51,749 bases of DNA from an uncultured Propionibacteriaceae bacterium (lineage in GTDB: Bacteria > Actinomycetota > Actinomycetes > Propionibacteriales > Propionibacteriaceae). Position 1 is the stretch's first letter. Every line of letters begins with the position of its first letter. Positions 16,748-26,400 of the stretch are shown in pieces. The notes under the pieces were generated by a model. It ran no database searches. It was not told the origin of the DNA and saw only the letters and a program-made list of their open reading frames with translations. The DNA lies in NCBI GenBank assembly GCA_902805915.1, contig CADCUO010000096.1, forward strand, positions 1 to 51,749, in the 5' to 3' direction. The position numbers and the translations under genes are program-made.

Positions 16748-19700
16748 TCAGCGGGCGTTGAAGTACTTCGCCTGCGGGTGGTGCACGATCAGCGCGTCGG
16801 TCGACTGCTCCGGGTGCAGCTGCAGCTCCTCCGACAGCTCGACGCCGATCCGCTCCGGACGCAGCAGGTCGACCAACTTGGCTCGGTCCTCCAGGTCCGG
16901 GCAGGCCGGGTAGCCGAAGGAGTAGCGCGACCCCCGGTACGCCTGGTCCCGGATCATGTCGTCGATCTCGCCGTCCTCACGGGAGAAGCCCAGGTCGGAG
17001 CGGACCCGGGCGTGCCACAGCTCCGCCAACGCCTCGGTCAGCTGGACGCTGAGACCGTGCAGCTCGAGGTAGTCACGGTAGGCGTTCTTCTCGAACAACA
17101 CATTGGTCGCCTTCGCCACGGCGGCCCCCATGGTGACCAGGTGGAACGCGATCACGTCCGGTCCCTTGGCCAGTGCCAGCTCACGGTCACGGAAGAAGTC
17201 GGCCAGGCACAGGAACCGTCCGCGGGTCTGCCGCGGGAACGTGAACCGGTGCAGCTCAGCCGCCGGGTCGGTCAGGTCCGCGCCCGGCTTGAGCACGATC
17301 ACGGTGTCCCCGTCGCTGTAGCAGGGCCAGTACCCGTAGACGACGGCGAACTCGGCGATGCTCTCGGTCTTGATCCGGTCCAGCCACATCCGCAGCCGGG
17401 GCCGGCCCTCGGTCTCCACCAGCTCTTCGAACGTCGGTCCGTTCCGGCTGCCTTTGAGACCCCACTGGCCCATGAAGGTGGCCCGCTCGTCCAGGTAGGC
17501 GGTCACGTCGGCAAGCGCGATCCCCTTGACGATTCGGTCGCCCCAGAACGGCGGCGTCGGTACGTCGACGTCCACAGCCACGTCGGAGCGCGCCGGTATC
17601 TCCACCCGCTCCTCCACCTGGGTGGCGCCGCGGCTGCGGACCCGTCGCTCCCGCGGAGCGGGCAGCGCGGCACCTTCGTCGCCGCGCTTCACCGCCATCA
17701 AGGCGTCCATCAGCCGGAGCCCTTCGAAGGCGTCGCGGGCATAGCGGACCTCACCGGCGTACACCTCACGCAGGTCTTGCTCCACGTAGGCACGGGTCAG
17801 CGCAGCCCCGCCGAGGAAGACCGGGTAGCCCGCCGCCAGCCCGCGGGTGTTCAGCTCCTCCAGGTTCTCCTTCATCACCACGGTCGACTTCACCAGCAGC
17901 CCTGACATGCCGATCGCATCGGCCTGGTGCTTCTCGGCCGCCTCAACGATGGTGCTGATCGGCTGCTTGATGCCGAGGTTGACCACTGTGTAGCCATTGT
18001 TGGTCAAAATGATGTCGACCAGGTTCTTGCCGATGTCGTGCACGTCACCCTTCACCGTGGCCAGCACGATGGTGCCCTTGCCACGCGAGTCGGCCTTTTC
18101 CATCGACGGCTCCAGATAGGCGACCGCAGCCTTCATCACCTCGGCTGACTGCAGGACGAACGGCAGCTGCATCTGGCCGGAGCCGAACAGCTCGCCGACC
18201 TCTTTCATACCCGCCAGCAGGTCCTCGTTGATGATCGCCAGCGCCGTCTTGCCCTCGCTCATGGCCAGGTCCAGGTCATCGCCGAGGCCCTTCCCTTCAC
18301 CGTCGACGATGCGCCGCTGCAGCCGCTGCGTCACCGGCAGCTTGGCCAGCTCTGCGGCCCGCTCAGCCTTGGTGTCGGCGGTGGTGACGCCCTCGAACAG
18401 CTCCAGGAACGTCTGCAGCGGGTCGTACCCGGGCTCGTCGTCGGTGGCCGGCCGGCGGCGGTCGTACACCATGTCGAGGGCGACGCTGCGCTGTTCCTCG
18501 TTGATCCGCGCTATCGGCACGATCTTGGCGGCATGGACGATGGCGGAGTCCAGCCCAGCCTCGATGCACTCGTTGAGGAAGACGGAGTTGAGCACCACCC
18601 GGGCGGCCGGGTTGAGACCGAAGGAGATGTTCGACAGCCCCAGCGTGGTCTGCACGTCGGGGTAGAGCCGCTTGATCTCACGGATGGCTTCGATCGTCTC
18701 GATACCGTCCCGGCGGGTCTCCTCCTGGCCGGTGGCGATCGGGAAAGTGAGGGCGTCGATGATGATGTCGCGGGTGTGCATGCCCCAGGTGGTGGTGAGG
18801 TCCTCGATCAGCCGGGTGGCGATCCGTACCTTCCACTCCGCTGTCCGGGCCTGGCCCTCCTCGTCGATGGTCAGCGCGATCACCGCGGCCCCGTGCTCCT
18901 TCACCAGCGGCATGATCCGCCGGAACCGGGAGCCCTCCCCGTCACCGTCCTCGTAGTTGACGGAGTTGATCACGCTCCGCCCGGCCAGGCACTCCAAGCC
19001 TGCCTGCAGCACCTGCGGCTCGGTTGAGTCCAGCACGATCGGCAGCGTCGATGCGGTGGCGAACCGGGAGGCCACCTCCCGCATGTCCGCGGCACCGTCG
19101 CGGCCGACGTAGTCCACGTTGAGGTCGAGCAGGTGCGCGCCGTCACGGATCTGGGCGCGAGCGATGTCGACGCAGTCGTCCCAGCGTTCGGCCAGCAAGG
19201 CGTCGCGGAACGCTCGGGAGCCGTTGGCGTTGGTGCGTTCCCCGATGGAGAGATAGCTGGTGTCCTGGCGAAACGGCACCTCCGCGTACAGCGAGGCCGA
19301 CGCTGCGACCACCGCCGGCTTGCGCGGCAGCAACGGCCGTCCGTGCAGCCGCTCGACCACGTGCCGCAGGGGCTCCGGGGTCGTACCGCAGCAGCCGCCG
19401 ATCAGACCGAGACCGAACTCACCGACGAACTGCTCCAGGGCATCGGCCAGCTGCACCGGGGTGAGCGGGTAGTGGGCCCCGTCGGAGGTGAGCTGGGGCA
19501 GGCCGGCGTTGGGCATACAGCCGATACCGATCTCGGCGTAGCGGGACAGGTGCCGCAGATGCTCGCTCATCTCGGCCGGGCCGGTGGCGCAGTTGAGCCC
19601 GATGACGTCGATCCCCAGCGGTTGCAGGCTGGTCAGGGCCGCCCCGATCTCGGAGCCCAGCAGCATGGTGCCGGTGGTCTCCACCGTGACATTGACCACG

Positions 19701-20257
19701 ATCGGTACGTCTATACCGCTGCTGGTGATCGCGCGCCGGGCCGCGATCACCGCTGCCTTGGTCTGCAGCAGGTCCTGGGAGGTCTCGATCAGCACCGCGT
19801 CGATGCCGCCGGACAGCATCCCTTCCACCTGGGTCCGGTACGCGTCCCGCAAGGTGGCGAAGCTGACGTGGCCCAGGGTCGGGAGCCGGGTGCCGGGACC
19901 GACACTGCCTAGGACCCAACGTGGCCGGTCTGCGGTGGAGAAGCTGTCGGCGGACTCACGGGCGATACGGGCGCCGGCCTCGGCCAGCTCGAAGATCCGG
20001 TCAGGGATGTCGTACTCGGCCAGGGCTGCGAAGTTGGCTCCGAAGGTGTTGGTCTCCACCGCGTCGATGCCCACGCTGAAGTAGGCGTCGTGGATGGCCC
20101 GGACCACGTCCGGGCGGGTGACGTTCAGGATCTCGTTGCAGCCCTCGAGCTGGGAGAAGTCGTCCAGGGACAGGTCGTAGCCCTGCAGCATCGTTCCCAT
20201 GGCGCCGTCCGCGATCACGACGCGTTGGGATAGGGCAGTTCGCAAGTCCTCAGGCAC
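16748..20257 (-). CDS. metH: Cobalamin-dependent methionine synthase
   Basis: Transfers methyl from 5-methyltetrahydrofolate to homocysteine through B12. All four modules are present in the 1169-residue product: the homocysteine/zinc barrel (VIADGAMGTMLQ at the start, GGCCGTTPEPL with zinc Cys), the pterin-binding barrel, the cobalamin domain with VKGDVHDIGKN supplying the lower-ligand His, and the C-terminal SAM reactivation domain (YRGSRYSFGYPACPD). The frame stays open to 20377, but I place the start at GTG 20257 because it directly precedes the conserved N-terminus and sits 6 nt after a TATTCT -10 box. It is divergent from the PAC2 gene, as in mycobacteria. No cobalamin riboswitch fits the short upstream region. 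Confidence 0.95.
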   Translation of the reverse strand: MPEDLRTALSQRVVIADGAMGTMLQGYDLSLDDFSQLEGCNEILNVTRPDVVRAIHDAYFSVGIDAVETNTFGANFAALAEYDIPDRIFELAEAGARIARESADSFSTADRPRWVLGSVGPGTRLPTLGHVSFATLRDAYRTQVEGMLSGGIDAVLIETSQDLLQTKAAVIAARRAITSSGIDVPIVVNVTVETTGTMLLGSEIGAALTSLQPLGIDVIGLNCATGPAEMSEHLRHLSRYAEIGIGCMPNAGLPQLTSDGAHYPLTPVQLADALEQFVGEFGLGLIGGCCGTTPEPLRHVVERLHGRPLLPRKPAVVAASASLYAEVPFRQDTSYLSIGERTNANGSRAFRDALLAERWDDCVDIARAQIRDGAHLLDLNVDYVGRDGAADMREVASRFATASTLPIVLDSTEPQVLQAGLECLAGRSVINSVNYEDGDGEGSRFRRIMPLVKEHGAAVIALTIDEEGQARTAEWKVRIATRLIEDLTTTWGMHTRDIIIDALTFPIATGQEETRRDGIETIEAIREIKRLYPDVQTTLGLSNISFGLNPAARVVLNSVFLNECIEAGLDSAIVHAAKIVPIARINEEQRSVALDMVYDRRRPATDDEPGYDPLQTFLELFEGVTTADTKAERAAELAKLPVTQRLQRRIVDGEGKGLGDDLDLAMSEGKTALAIINEDLLAGMKEVGELFGSGQMQLPFVLQSAEVMKAAVAYLEPSMEKADSRGKGTIVLATVKGDVHDIGKNLVDIILTNNGYTVVNLGIKQPISTIVEAAEKHQADAIGMSGLLVKSTVVMKENLEELNTRGLAAGYPVFLGGAALTRAYVEQDLREVYAGEVRYARDAFEGLRLMDALMAVKRGDEGAALPAPRERRVRSRGATQVEERVEIPARSDVAVDVDVPTPPFWGDRIVKGIALADVTAYLDERATFMGQWGLKGSRNGPTFEELVETEGRPRLRMWLDRIKTESIAEFAVVYGYWPCYSDGDTVIVLKPGADLTDPAAELHRFTFPRQTRGRFLCLADFFRDRELALAKGPDVIAFHLVTMGAAVAKATNVLFEKNAYRDYLELHGLSVQLTEALAELWHARVRSDLGFSREDGEIDDMIRDQAYRGSRYSFGYPACPDLEDRAKLVDLLRPERIGVELSEELQLHPEQSTDALIVHHPQAKYFNAR

Positions 20258-20263
20258 GGACCG

Positions 20264-20269
20264 AGAATA
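20264..20269 (-). promoter_or_regulatory. Predicted leaderless -10 box for metH
   Basis: TATTCT on the minus strand, 6 nt before GTG 20257 and without any Shine-Dalgarno sequence, supports a leaderless metH mRNA and decides the start codon over upstream alternatives. Confidence 0.55.
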
Positions 20270-20394
20270 GTCGGCACAGCGGGCAGGTTGCTGCCACACC
20301 AGCATGTGGCCGCAGGAAAAGTCCAGCCGAATCGCATCGAGCTCCTCGGCGACCACATGGTGCACCTTGGCCACCACTTGAGACCGCAGGGAAC

Positions 20395-20400
20395 TAGGGT
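20395..20400 (+). promoter_or_regulatory. Predicted leaderless -10 box for the PAC2-family gene
   Basis: TAGGGT on the plus strand lies 7 nt before ATG 20408, with no ribosome site between. It fixes the start of the PAC2-family gene. Confidence 0.5.
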
Positions 20401-20407
20401 TGAGCGC

Positions 20408-21274
20408 ATGAGCGGTACGGAGGAAATGAACACACGGGGAAATGCAGGTCTACGCGGACTGCATGACCCGGTAGTGGTCGTCGCCTTCGAGGGCTGGAAC
20501 GACGCCGGCTCGGCAGCCTCGGCGGCGGCGGAGCATCTCGCCGACATCTACGACGCGGAGCCGGCGTTCTCCCTCGACCAGGACGACTTCTACGACTTCC
20601 AGGTGAACCGTCCGCAGGTGTCGCTGGACGAGAACGGCCACTCCCAGATCACCTGGCCGACCACCGAGGTGCGCACTGCGACCCTGCCGGACGGTCGGGA
20701 CCTGGTGCTGGTCCAAGGGGTGGAGCCCAACCTGCGCTGGCGCCCCTTCTGCCAGCTGCTGGTGTCGGCCCTGATCTCCGCCGGCGCCCAGCGCGTAGTG
20801 ATCCTCGGCGCGTTGCTCGCCGACACCCCGCACACCAGGCCTGTCCCCGTGTCGGTCTCCAGCCGGGATGAGCAGCTGAGCGCCGAGTACGGGCTGGAGC
20901 CGTCGACGTACGAGGGTCCGACCGGCATCGTCGGCGTGCTGGCGGACGCGCTCACCCGAGCCGGGATGAAGGCATTCTCGGTCTGGGCGGCGATCCCCCA
21001 CTACGTGTCCCATCCGCCGTGCCCGAAGGCGACACTGGCGTTGCTGTCGCGGATCGAGGACCTGCTCGGTGCACAGCTCGAGCTCGGCGACCTGCCGGAG
21101 TTGGCCCGGGCGTGGGAGCGTGGTGTGAACGAGCTGGCTGCCGACGACACGGAGGTGGCGGAGTACGTCGCCACGTTGGAGCAGCAGCAAGACGCCGCCG
21201 AGCTGCCGGAGGCCAGCGGTGACGCCATCGCCGCCGAGTTCGAGCGTTACCTGCGGCGCCGCAACGACACCTGA
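20408..21274 (+). CDS. PAC2-family protein
   Basis: A 288-residue member of the PAC2 (DUF75) family, named after eukaryotic proteasome assembly chaperone 2. The characteristic start VVVAFEGWNDAGSAAS is near residue 22. Further typical blocks are LVLVQGVEPNLRW, VVILGALLADTPHTRPVP, EGPTGIVGVLADA and VWAAIPHYVSHPPCPKATLALL. Its bacterial role is unproven. It is divergent from metH and lies about 10 kb from the proteasome genes, an order shared with M. tuberculosis (Rv2124c/Rv2125). The start at 20408 follows a -10 box by 7 nt. It converges on rpe with only 12 nt between the two genes. Confidence 0.9.
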   Translation: MSGTEEMNTRGNAGLRGLHDPVVVVAFEGWNDAGSAASAAAEHLADIYDAEPAFSLDQDDFYDFQVNRPQVSLDENGHSQITWPTTEVRTATLPDGRDLVLVQGVEPNLRWRPFCQLLVSALISAGAQRVVILGALLADTPHTRPVPVSVSSRDEQLSAEYGLEPSTYEGPTGIVGVLADALTRAGMKAFSVWAAIPHYVSHPPCPKATLALLSRIEDLLGAQLELGDLPELARAWERGVNELAADDTEVAEYVATLEQQQDAAELPEASGDAIAAEFERYLRRRNDT

Positions 21275-21290
21275 CCTGTCGGCCGGTCAG
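21271..21290. terminator. Small inverted repeat spanning two convergent stop codons
   Basis: CTGACC (21271-21276) and GGTCAG (21285-21290) are perfect complements and contain the stop codons of both the PAC2 gene and rpe. A shared bidirectional terminator is plausible from position, but the stem is only 6 bp and there is no T-tract. Confidence 0.3.
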
Positions 21291-21943
21291 CCCGGGGAGG
21301 TCAGCGTACGCAGGGTTTGGACCATGGCGTCGGGGTCGTCGGCATTGAACACCGCTGAACCGGCCACGAAGGCGTCGGCCCCGGCCTCGGCACAGCGTTC
21401 GATGGTCTCCACCGACACTCCCCCGTCGATCTGGAGCCAGATGTCCCCACCGACGGCGTCAAGCAGCTCCCGGGTACGGGTGATCTTCGGCAGCATCAGG
21501 TCCAGGAACTTCTGGCCACCGAAACCCGGCTCGACGGTCATGATCAACACCATGTCAATCTCGGGCAGCAGGTCGCGATAGGCCTCGATCGGGGTCGCCG
21601 GCTTGAGCGCCATCCCGGCCCGGGCGCCCCGGTTCCGCAGCTCGCGCGCCAGCCGGACCGGTGCGCTGGCCGCCTCGATATGGAAGGTGACCGACTCGGC
21701 CCCCGCGTCGGCGTAGCCGGGCGCCCACCGGTCCGGGTCCTCGATCATCAGGTGGATGTCCAGCATTGCCTCGGTCACTGAGCGGATCGACTCCACCACG
21801 GGCAGCCCCAGCGTCAGGTTCGGGACGAAGTGGTTGTCCATCACGTCCACGTGCAGGGCGTCGGCGCTGGGCACCGACTCGATTGCGCTCTGCAGGTTGG
21901 CGAAGTCGGCCGACAGCAGGCTCGGCATGATCTGGATTCCCAC
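21287..21943 (-). CDS. rpe: Ribulose-phosphate 3-epimerase
   Basis: Interconverts ribulose 5-phosphate and xylulose 5-phosphate in the pentose phosphate pathway. The 218-residue TIM barrel shows the standard motifs: [29 protein letters not shown] with catalytic Asp and metal His, DIHLMIEDP, and the phosphate-binding [12 protein letters not shown] and DGGVSVET, then VAGSAVF. The GTG at 21943 is 6 nt after a TAGAGT -10 box (21950-21955 on the minus strand), so it probably has its own leaderless promoter in the 33-nt gap behind rsmB. Confidence 0.96.
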   Translation of the reverse strand: MGIQIMPSLLSADFANLQSAIESVPSADALHVDVMDNHFVPNLTLGLPVVESIRSVTEAMLDIHLMIEDPDRWAPGYADAGAESVTFHIEAASAPVRLARELRNRGARAGMALKPATPIEAYRDLLPEIDMVLIMTVEPGFGGQKFLDLMLPKITRTRELLDAVGGDIWLQIDGGVSVETIERCAEAGADAFVAGSAVFNADDPDAMVQTLRTLTSPG

Positions 21944-21949
21944 GGGGTG

Positions 21950-21955
21950 ACTCTA
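21950..21955 (-). promoter_or_regulatory. Predicted leaderless -10 box for rpe
   Basis: TAGAGT on the minus strand is 6 nt before the rpe GTG, in the short rsmB-rpe gap and without a Shine-Dalgarno sequence. It allows rpe to be expressed apart from the priA-fmt-rsmB genes. Confidence 0.5.
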
Positions 21956-21976
21956 ACCAGGCCCGCTGCGCGGTCA

Positions 21977-23344
21977 TCAACCCCACACCGATTTGCGCAG
22001 GTAGGCGGCGAACATCGCGTCCGTGCCGTGCCGGTGCGGCCACAGCTGAAGGTAGTCGCCCAGCGCTGCATCCGGCACCTCCGGCAGCAGGGCAGCGGCT
22101 GGCTGCACGGTGACGTCGGCGCGTTCGCTGAGCACCTCCTCGACTATGTCTGTGGTCTCGCGCCGGTGCGGTGAGCAGGTCACGTACCCGACCAGTCCAC
22201 CGGGGGCAGCGGCGTCCAGCGCCGTCCGGAGCAGTGCCAGCTGCAAGGGGTGCAGCTCCTCGACGGACTCGGTCTCCCGGCGCCAGCGGGACTCCGGTCG
22301 CCGCCGCAGCGCCCCGAGACCAGAGCACGGTACGTCGACCAACACCCGGCTGAACGCGTCTAACCGCCAGGCCGGTCGAGTGCTGTCCGCGACGACCACT
22401 GCGGCGGGGGGCTGATAGCGACGAACCGAATCGGTGACCAGCTTGGCCCGGTGCGGACTGAGATCCGCTGCCAGCAGCTGGCTGCCGTCGCGGCGCGCTA
22501 GCCCGGTCAGCAGGGCGGTCTTGCCGCCCGGGCCTGCGCACAGGTCCAGCCACCACCCCGGTGCGGCCTCGGCGCGGGACAGTGCCCAGGCAACCAGCTG
22601 GGACCCCTCGTCCTGGACGCCGGCGACCCCGGAGCGGACCGCAGCGGAGTCCGACGGGCTGCCGTCCCAGGTCACCGCGAACGGCGAGAGCCGGCCCGGG
22701 GCGCCGCCAGCGGCCACCAGGTCTGCCGGCTCCGCCAGTCCGGGCCGGACCGCGAGGCTCGTCGTGGGCGCCACGTTGTTGGCGGCCAGTGCGTCGTCGA
22801 GCTCCTCGGGCGGCAGCAGCTCGGCGTACGCCTGCACGATCCAGCGGGGATGGGCCCGGCGGAGCGCCAGTACGTCCAGGGCGTCCTTGCCGGCGCTGAG
22901 CTGGTCGACCCACTCCTCGAAGGATCGGGCAGCGACCTTGCGGAGCACGGCGTTGGTGAGTCCACTTATCCGCTCTCCGACCGCTGAGGATGCCAGGTCC
23001 ACGGTGGCGGCGACGGCGGCGTGGGTGGGGACGCGCATCCCGAGCAGCTGGTGAGCGCCGAGGCGCAGGATGTCCAGCACTGCCGGCTGCAGCGAGGTCA
23101 GCTTGCGACCGGACGCGGCTGCGATGATCGCGTCATAGGTTCCCTGCATCCGGCAGGTTCCGGCGAACAGCTCGGTGGCGAAGGCGGCGTCCCGGGTGGA
23201 GATCCTCCGCTCCCCGAGCAGGGCGGCGATCACCAGGTTGGCGTACGCGTCGTCGGCGTGTACGGCCCGCAGCGCATCGAACGCGACCCGGCGGGCCGGG
23301 TCGACGATGCGTCGCCTCGGCTGGGTCTTCCCGCCGGCACTCAT
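21977..23344 (-). CDS. rsmB: 16S rRNA (cytosine-967-C5)-methyltransferase RsmB
   Basis: SAM-dependent RNA m5C methyltransferase. Residues 1-140 form a NusB-like RNA-binding domain ([21 protein letters not shown]). The Rossmann part has [16 protein letters not shown] for SAM binding, [20 protein letters not shown] (motif IV Cys) and [13 protein letters not shown] (motif VI nucleophilic Cys). At 455 residues it matches other actinobacterial RsmB proteins. ATG 23344 overlaps the fmt stop by 4 nt (23341-23344), a very common pairing. Because nusB in this window carries a stop codon, note that this NusB-like domain belongs to a methyltransferase and is not a replacement for it. Confidence 0.95.
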   Translation of the reverse strand: MSAGGKTQPRRRIVDPARRVAFDALRAVHADDAYANLVIAALLGERRISTRDAAFATELFAGTCRMQGTYDAIIAAASGRKLTSLQPAVLDILRLGAHQLLGMRVPTHAAVAATVDLASSAVGERISGLTNAVLRKVAARSFEEWVDQLSAGKDALDVLALRRAHPRWIVQAYAELLPPEELDDALAANNVAPTTSLAVRPGLAEPADLVAAGGAPGRLSPFAVTWDGSPSDSAAVRSGVAGVQDEGSQLVAWALSRAEAAPGWWLDLCAGPGGKTALLTGLARRDGSQLLAADLSPHRAKLVTDSVRRYQPPAAVVVADSTRPAWRLDAFSRVLVDVPCSGLGALRRRPESRWRRETESVEELHPLQLALLRTALDAAAPGGLVGYVTCSPHRRETTDIVEEVLSERADVTVQPAAALLPEVPDAALGDYLQLWPHRHGTDAMFAAYLRKSVWG

Positions 23345-24288
23345 GGTGCGCCGAGCCGGTCTGCGGCGGTGAAGGTGATGCCGCGGGCCCAGTCCGCGGC
23401 GTTCATCGGCTTCTTGCCCTGGGCCTGGACCTGGTTGAGCTCTAGTGGTCTGCTGCCGGTGCCGACCTGGACCGACCTCTTCGCGACGAGCAGCTCGCCG
23501 GGGGCCAGTGCGGCGGCGTCCTTGGACGCTTCGGCAGTGGGTGGTCGGACGGAGCTGATCTTGAAGCGGTCGCCGCGGAAGGTGCTCCAGGCGCCGGGCG
23601 CCGGGGAGCAGCCGCGGACCAGCCGGTCGATCACCTCAGCCGGCTGCTCCCAGTCGATTCGCGCGTCCTCGACGTTGATCTTGGGTGCCACCGTGATGCC
23701 CTTCGCCGGCTGCTCCACCGCGGTGAGGGTGCCGGCGGCGATCCCGTCCATGGTCCTGGCCAGCAGCTCCGCTCCCGAGCAGGACAGCCGGGTGAGCAGG
23801 TCGCCGGCGGTGTCGGTGGGTCCGATCCGGTCAGTCACCGTAGCGAACACCGGGCCGGCGTCGAGCTCGGCCACCAGCCGGAAGGTGGTGGCACCGGTGG
23901 TTGTGTCCCCGGCCAGGATCGCGTGCTGAACGGGCGCTGCACCACGCCAGGCCGGCAGCAGCGAGAAATGCAGGTTGACCCAGCCGTGCCGGGGGATGTC
24001 GAGCACTCGCTGCGGCACCAGGGCACCGTAGGCGACAACGGGGCAGCAGTCCGGCGCCAGCTCGGTCAGCCGCGCCACAAACTCCGGCTCGCTGGGACGG
24101 GCCGGCCGCAGCACCTCGATGCCCAGCTCCAGCGCCCGGGCTGCCACCGGGCTGAGCCGCAGGCTGCGGCCTCGACCGCTGGGCGCGTCCGGGCGGGTCA
24201 CCACCGCGACCACCTCGTGGTCGGAGTCGAGCAGGGTGTTGAGGGACGGCAGCGCCACCTCGGGGGTACCGGCAAAGACGAGTCGCAC
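23341..24288 (-). CDS. fmt: Methionyl-tRNA formyltransferase
   Basis: Formylates initiator Met-tRNA using 10-formyltetrahydrofolate. The N-terminal catalytic domain starts [16 protein letters not shown] and has the [16 protein letters not shown] motif with the catalytic Asn and His nearby (NLHFSLLP). The C-terminal OB-like domain begins near residue 205. Length (315 aa) is standard. The GTG at 24288 follows a TAGACT -10 box by 6 nt and lacks a Shine-Dalgarno site, suggesting a leaderless start between priA and fmt. The stop overlaps the rsmB start. Confidence 0.97.
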   Translation of the reverse strand: MRLVFAGTPEVALPSLNTLLDSDHEVVAVVTRPDAPSGRGRSLRLSPVAARALELGIEVLRPARPSEPEFVARLTELAPDCCPVVAYGALVPQRVLDIPRHGWVNLHFSLLPAWRGAAPVQHAILAGDTTTGATTFRLVAELDAGPVFATVTDRIGPTDTAGDLLTRLSCSGAELLARTMDGIAAGTLTAVEQPAKGITVAPKINVEDARIDWEQPAEVIDRLVRGCSPAPGAWSTFRGDRFKISSVRPPTAEASKDAAALAPGELLVAKRSVQVGTGSRPLELNQVQAQGKKPMNAADWARGITFTAADRLGAP

Positions 24289-24294
24289 CGCAGG

Positions 24295-24300
24295 AGTCTA
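24295..24300 (-). promoter_or_regulatory. Predicted leaderless -10 box for fmt
   Basis: TAGACT on the minus strand, 6 nt before the fmt GTG, in the 56-nt gap between priA and fmt. No ribosome site is present. Confidence 0.45.
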
Positions 24301-24344
24301 TAGAGGACCGCTGACCTGGCCGGACCGAGCATTGAACGTCCGGG

Positions 24345-26345
24345 TCAGGCGATCGTCACCGGGTCGACCCGTACCCGGAGCGGACCCTCGCACTTCTTGG
24401 CGCTGCGGATCGACGTGACTTCCTTGACGCTGCGTACCAACGCTGCGCCGTTGGCCAGCGGGGTGCGCAGGGTGATCCGATGCAGCATCTCCTCTGTCCC
24501 CGGCGGCATCCCGATCTCGATCGGGCCGAGGACCTCTGTCGGGTCGGGCAGTACGGCGAGCTGGTTGAACTCGGCCAGCGCGCTGGCGCGGCCTTCGACG
24601 GTGACCATCTTCACTGCGGGCGGGAAGTGCGCCTCGGCTCGCTCCGCCAGCTCGCGTATGGCTGCTCCCTGGGGGTCGAGGCGGACCAGCGCCTGCAGCG
24701 CCCGGCCGGAGCTTTCCCCCACCGCAATCACCGTGCCGCCGTCGAACCCACCGCGCACCAGGGCGACCGCGTTCAGCCAGCGGCGCAGCGCCTCCTCGCC
24801 CGCGCGGAGGTCGGGGCGCAGCAGCTGGGTGTCCAGCAGCACAGCAGCCGCGTAGCCGCCGGACGCTGGCGGTTCGGCGCCGGGGGTGGCCACCACGATG
24901 GCCGCCGTGGCGGGGACCTCAGCCAGCACCTGGCCGGCCATAGACCGACGCACCGGCGTATTCGGGAACGCCTTGCCGAACTCCTCGGCGGTGCGGGTGG
25001 CGCCCACGATCGGGGCACGTATCCGCGACGAGCCGCAGATCCGGCAGGCCCAATCGGGCTGCAGCCGGCCGCACCAGCCGCAGCTGATCGCGGTCGGACC
25101 TCCGCCGGCTGAGCGTTCGGTGCGGGTTGGGCCGTCGCAGTGGGCACAACGGGCGGGCTCCCGGCAGCTGTCGCAGACCAGGGCCACCAGATAGCCGGCG
25201 CGCGGCACCTGGATCAGCACCGGGCCTTGGGGCAGCGCGGCACGCAGCACGGTGAAGACCTGATGCGGGACCCGGGCGGCACGGGCGGCGGGGTCACGCT
25301 CCAGCGCGAAGTCGGTGTCGGCGCTGATCTTGACCCGGGGGGCGGTGTGCCGGATGGCGGTTCGTTCTGCGGACAGGTCAGTGAGCCAACCGCGTTCCAC
25401 CCATTGCTGGACCTCCGCCGTCCGGCCGTGGCCGGCGAACAGGGTGGCCGCGCGGGCGTCAGCGACCCGGAGCGCCAGCACATCCCGGGCATGGGGGTAC
25501 GGTGCTCGCGGCTCGGACAGCAGGTCGTCCCCGTCGTCCCAGAGCGCGACCAGGCCGAGGTCGTGAACCGGAGCGAAGGACGCGGCCCGGGTACCGATCA
25601 CCACCTTCACCTTGCCGCGCAGGGCCGCCAGGAACGCCCGGTAGCGCGCGGCGGGGCCGAGGTCGGCGCTCAGCACGACGAACGACCGCTCTCCCAGCAC
25701 CTGCGTGCACGCAGCCTGCAGCCGGTCGAGGTCCCGTTGGTCCGGGACGACCAGAACCGACCCGCGGCCGCTGCGCAGGGTGGCAACCGCAGCAGTGGCG
25801 AAGCCGTGGGCCCAGTCCCCCGCCGGCCCGGCCGTGGGGGTGACCTGCCACGCGGCCCGCGGGCTGTGTCCCTCCCGCAGCGCGGACACCAGTGCGGGAC
25901 CGGTGGGGTAGGTCGACCAGGTGGGGTCAGGCCCGGTGCCCTCGGCTGGCAGTTGGAGTTCCTGGTCGAGTTGTCCGGAGGCAGCCTTCTCGGTGGCCGC
26001 GTGCCGTGGCGGCACCGCCAGTCGCATCACGTCGGCGAAGCAGCCGGCGTAGTGGTCGGCCACCCGCCGGACTAGTCGGGCGATTGCGGGAGTCAGGACC
26101 GGCTCCGGCGAGATCACCTTGGTGAGCGGGGCCAGAGGACCGGCATGGTCGCTGGCGGTCACCAGCTCCAGGATGAGCCCGTCACGTTGCTTCCCGGCGA
26201 AACGCAGCCGAACGCGGGCACCGGGGACGGCGTCGGCGTCCTGTTCCGGCGTGATGGCATAGTCGAACGGCCGGTCGAGGTGGCTGAGGGAGACGTCCAC
26301 AGCCACTCGTGCGATCGGTCGCTCGACCACCGGGGCTTTGGGCAC
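24345..26345 (-). CDS. priA: Primosome protein PriA, helicase motifs degenerate
   Basis: PriA recognises stalled forks for replication restart. This 666-residue form has the N-terminal DNA-binding domain (VDVSLSHLDRPFDYAI) and the zinc-binding cysteines (CDSC, CAHC, CGWC, CRIC at about 400-460), but the ATPase motifs are lost. There is no GxxGxGKT in the region around residues 145-175, and the DEAD-box position reads LWDDGDDLL. This is the usual state of actinobacterial PriA, so it probably works as a DNA-binding platform without unwinding activity. It starts with GTG, with TATCAT five nt upstream. It sits between metK and fmt, a conserved order. Confidence 0.9.
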   Translation of the reverse strand: MPKAPVVERPIARVAVDVSLSHLDRPFDYAITPEQDADAVPGARVRLRFAGKQRDGLILELVTASDHAGPLAPLTKVISPEPVLTPAIARLVRRVADHYAGCFADVMRLAVPPRHAATEKAASGQLDQELQLPAEGTGPDPTWSTYPTGPALVSALREGHSPRAAWQVTPTAGPAGDWAHGFATAAVATLRSGRGSVLVVPDQRDLDRLQAACTQVLGERSFVVLSADLGPAARYRAFLAALRGKVKVVIGTRAASFAPVHDLGLVALWDDGDDLLSEPRAPYPHARDVLALRVADARAATLFAGHGRTAEVQQWVERGWLTDLSAERTAIRHTAPRVKISADTDFALERDPAARAARVPHQVFTVLRAALPQGPVLIQVPRAGYLVALVCDSCREPARCAHCDGPTRTERSAGGGPTAISCGWCGRLQPDWACRICGSSRIRAPIVGATRTAEEFGKAFPNTPVRRSMAGQVLAEVPATAAIVVATPGAEPPASGGYAAAVLLDTQLLRPDLRAGEEALRRWLNAVALVRGGFDGGTVIAVGESSGRALQALVRLDPQGAAIRELAERAEAHFPPAVKMVTVEGRASALAEFNQLAVLPDPTEVLGPIEIGMPPGTEEMLHRITLRTPLANGAALVRSVKEVTSIRSAKKCEGPLRVRVDPVTIA

Positions 26346-26350
26346 ACCAG

Positions 26351-26356
26351 ATGATA
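26351..26356 (-). promoter_or_regulatory. Possible leaderless -10 box for priA
   Basis: TATCAT on the minus strand is 5 nt before GTG 26345 in the 55-nt metK-priA gap. The spacing is slightly short for a leaderless start, so this is the weakest of the series. Confidence 0.35.
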
Positions 26357-26400
26357 GGACTGCGGGTCTGACAGTCCCGGCGACGCTGCGAAGGGCCGGG

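Noticed and set aside
16301-17905. 534-codon plus-strand open frame
   Set aside because: It overlaps the end of the M20 peptidase gene in another frame and then runs antisense to metH; no recognisable domain.
20258-20377. Upstream extension of metH, and a possible cobalamin riboswitch
   Set aside because: The conserved N-terminus and the -10 box put the start at 20257; the space to the PAC2 gene is too short for a cobalamin riboswitch and shows no B12-box.
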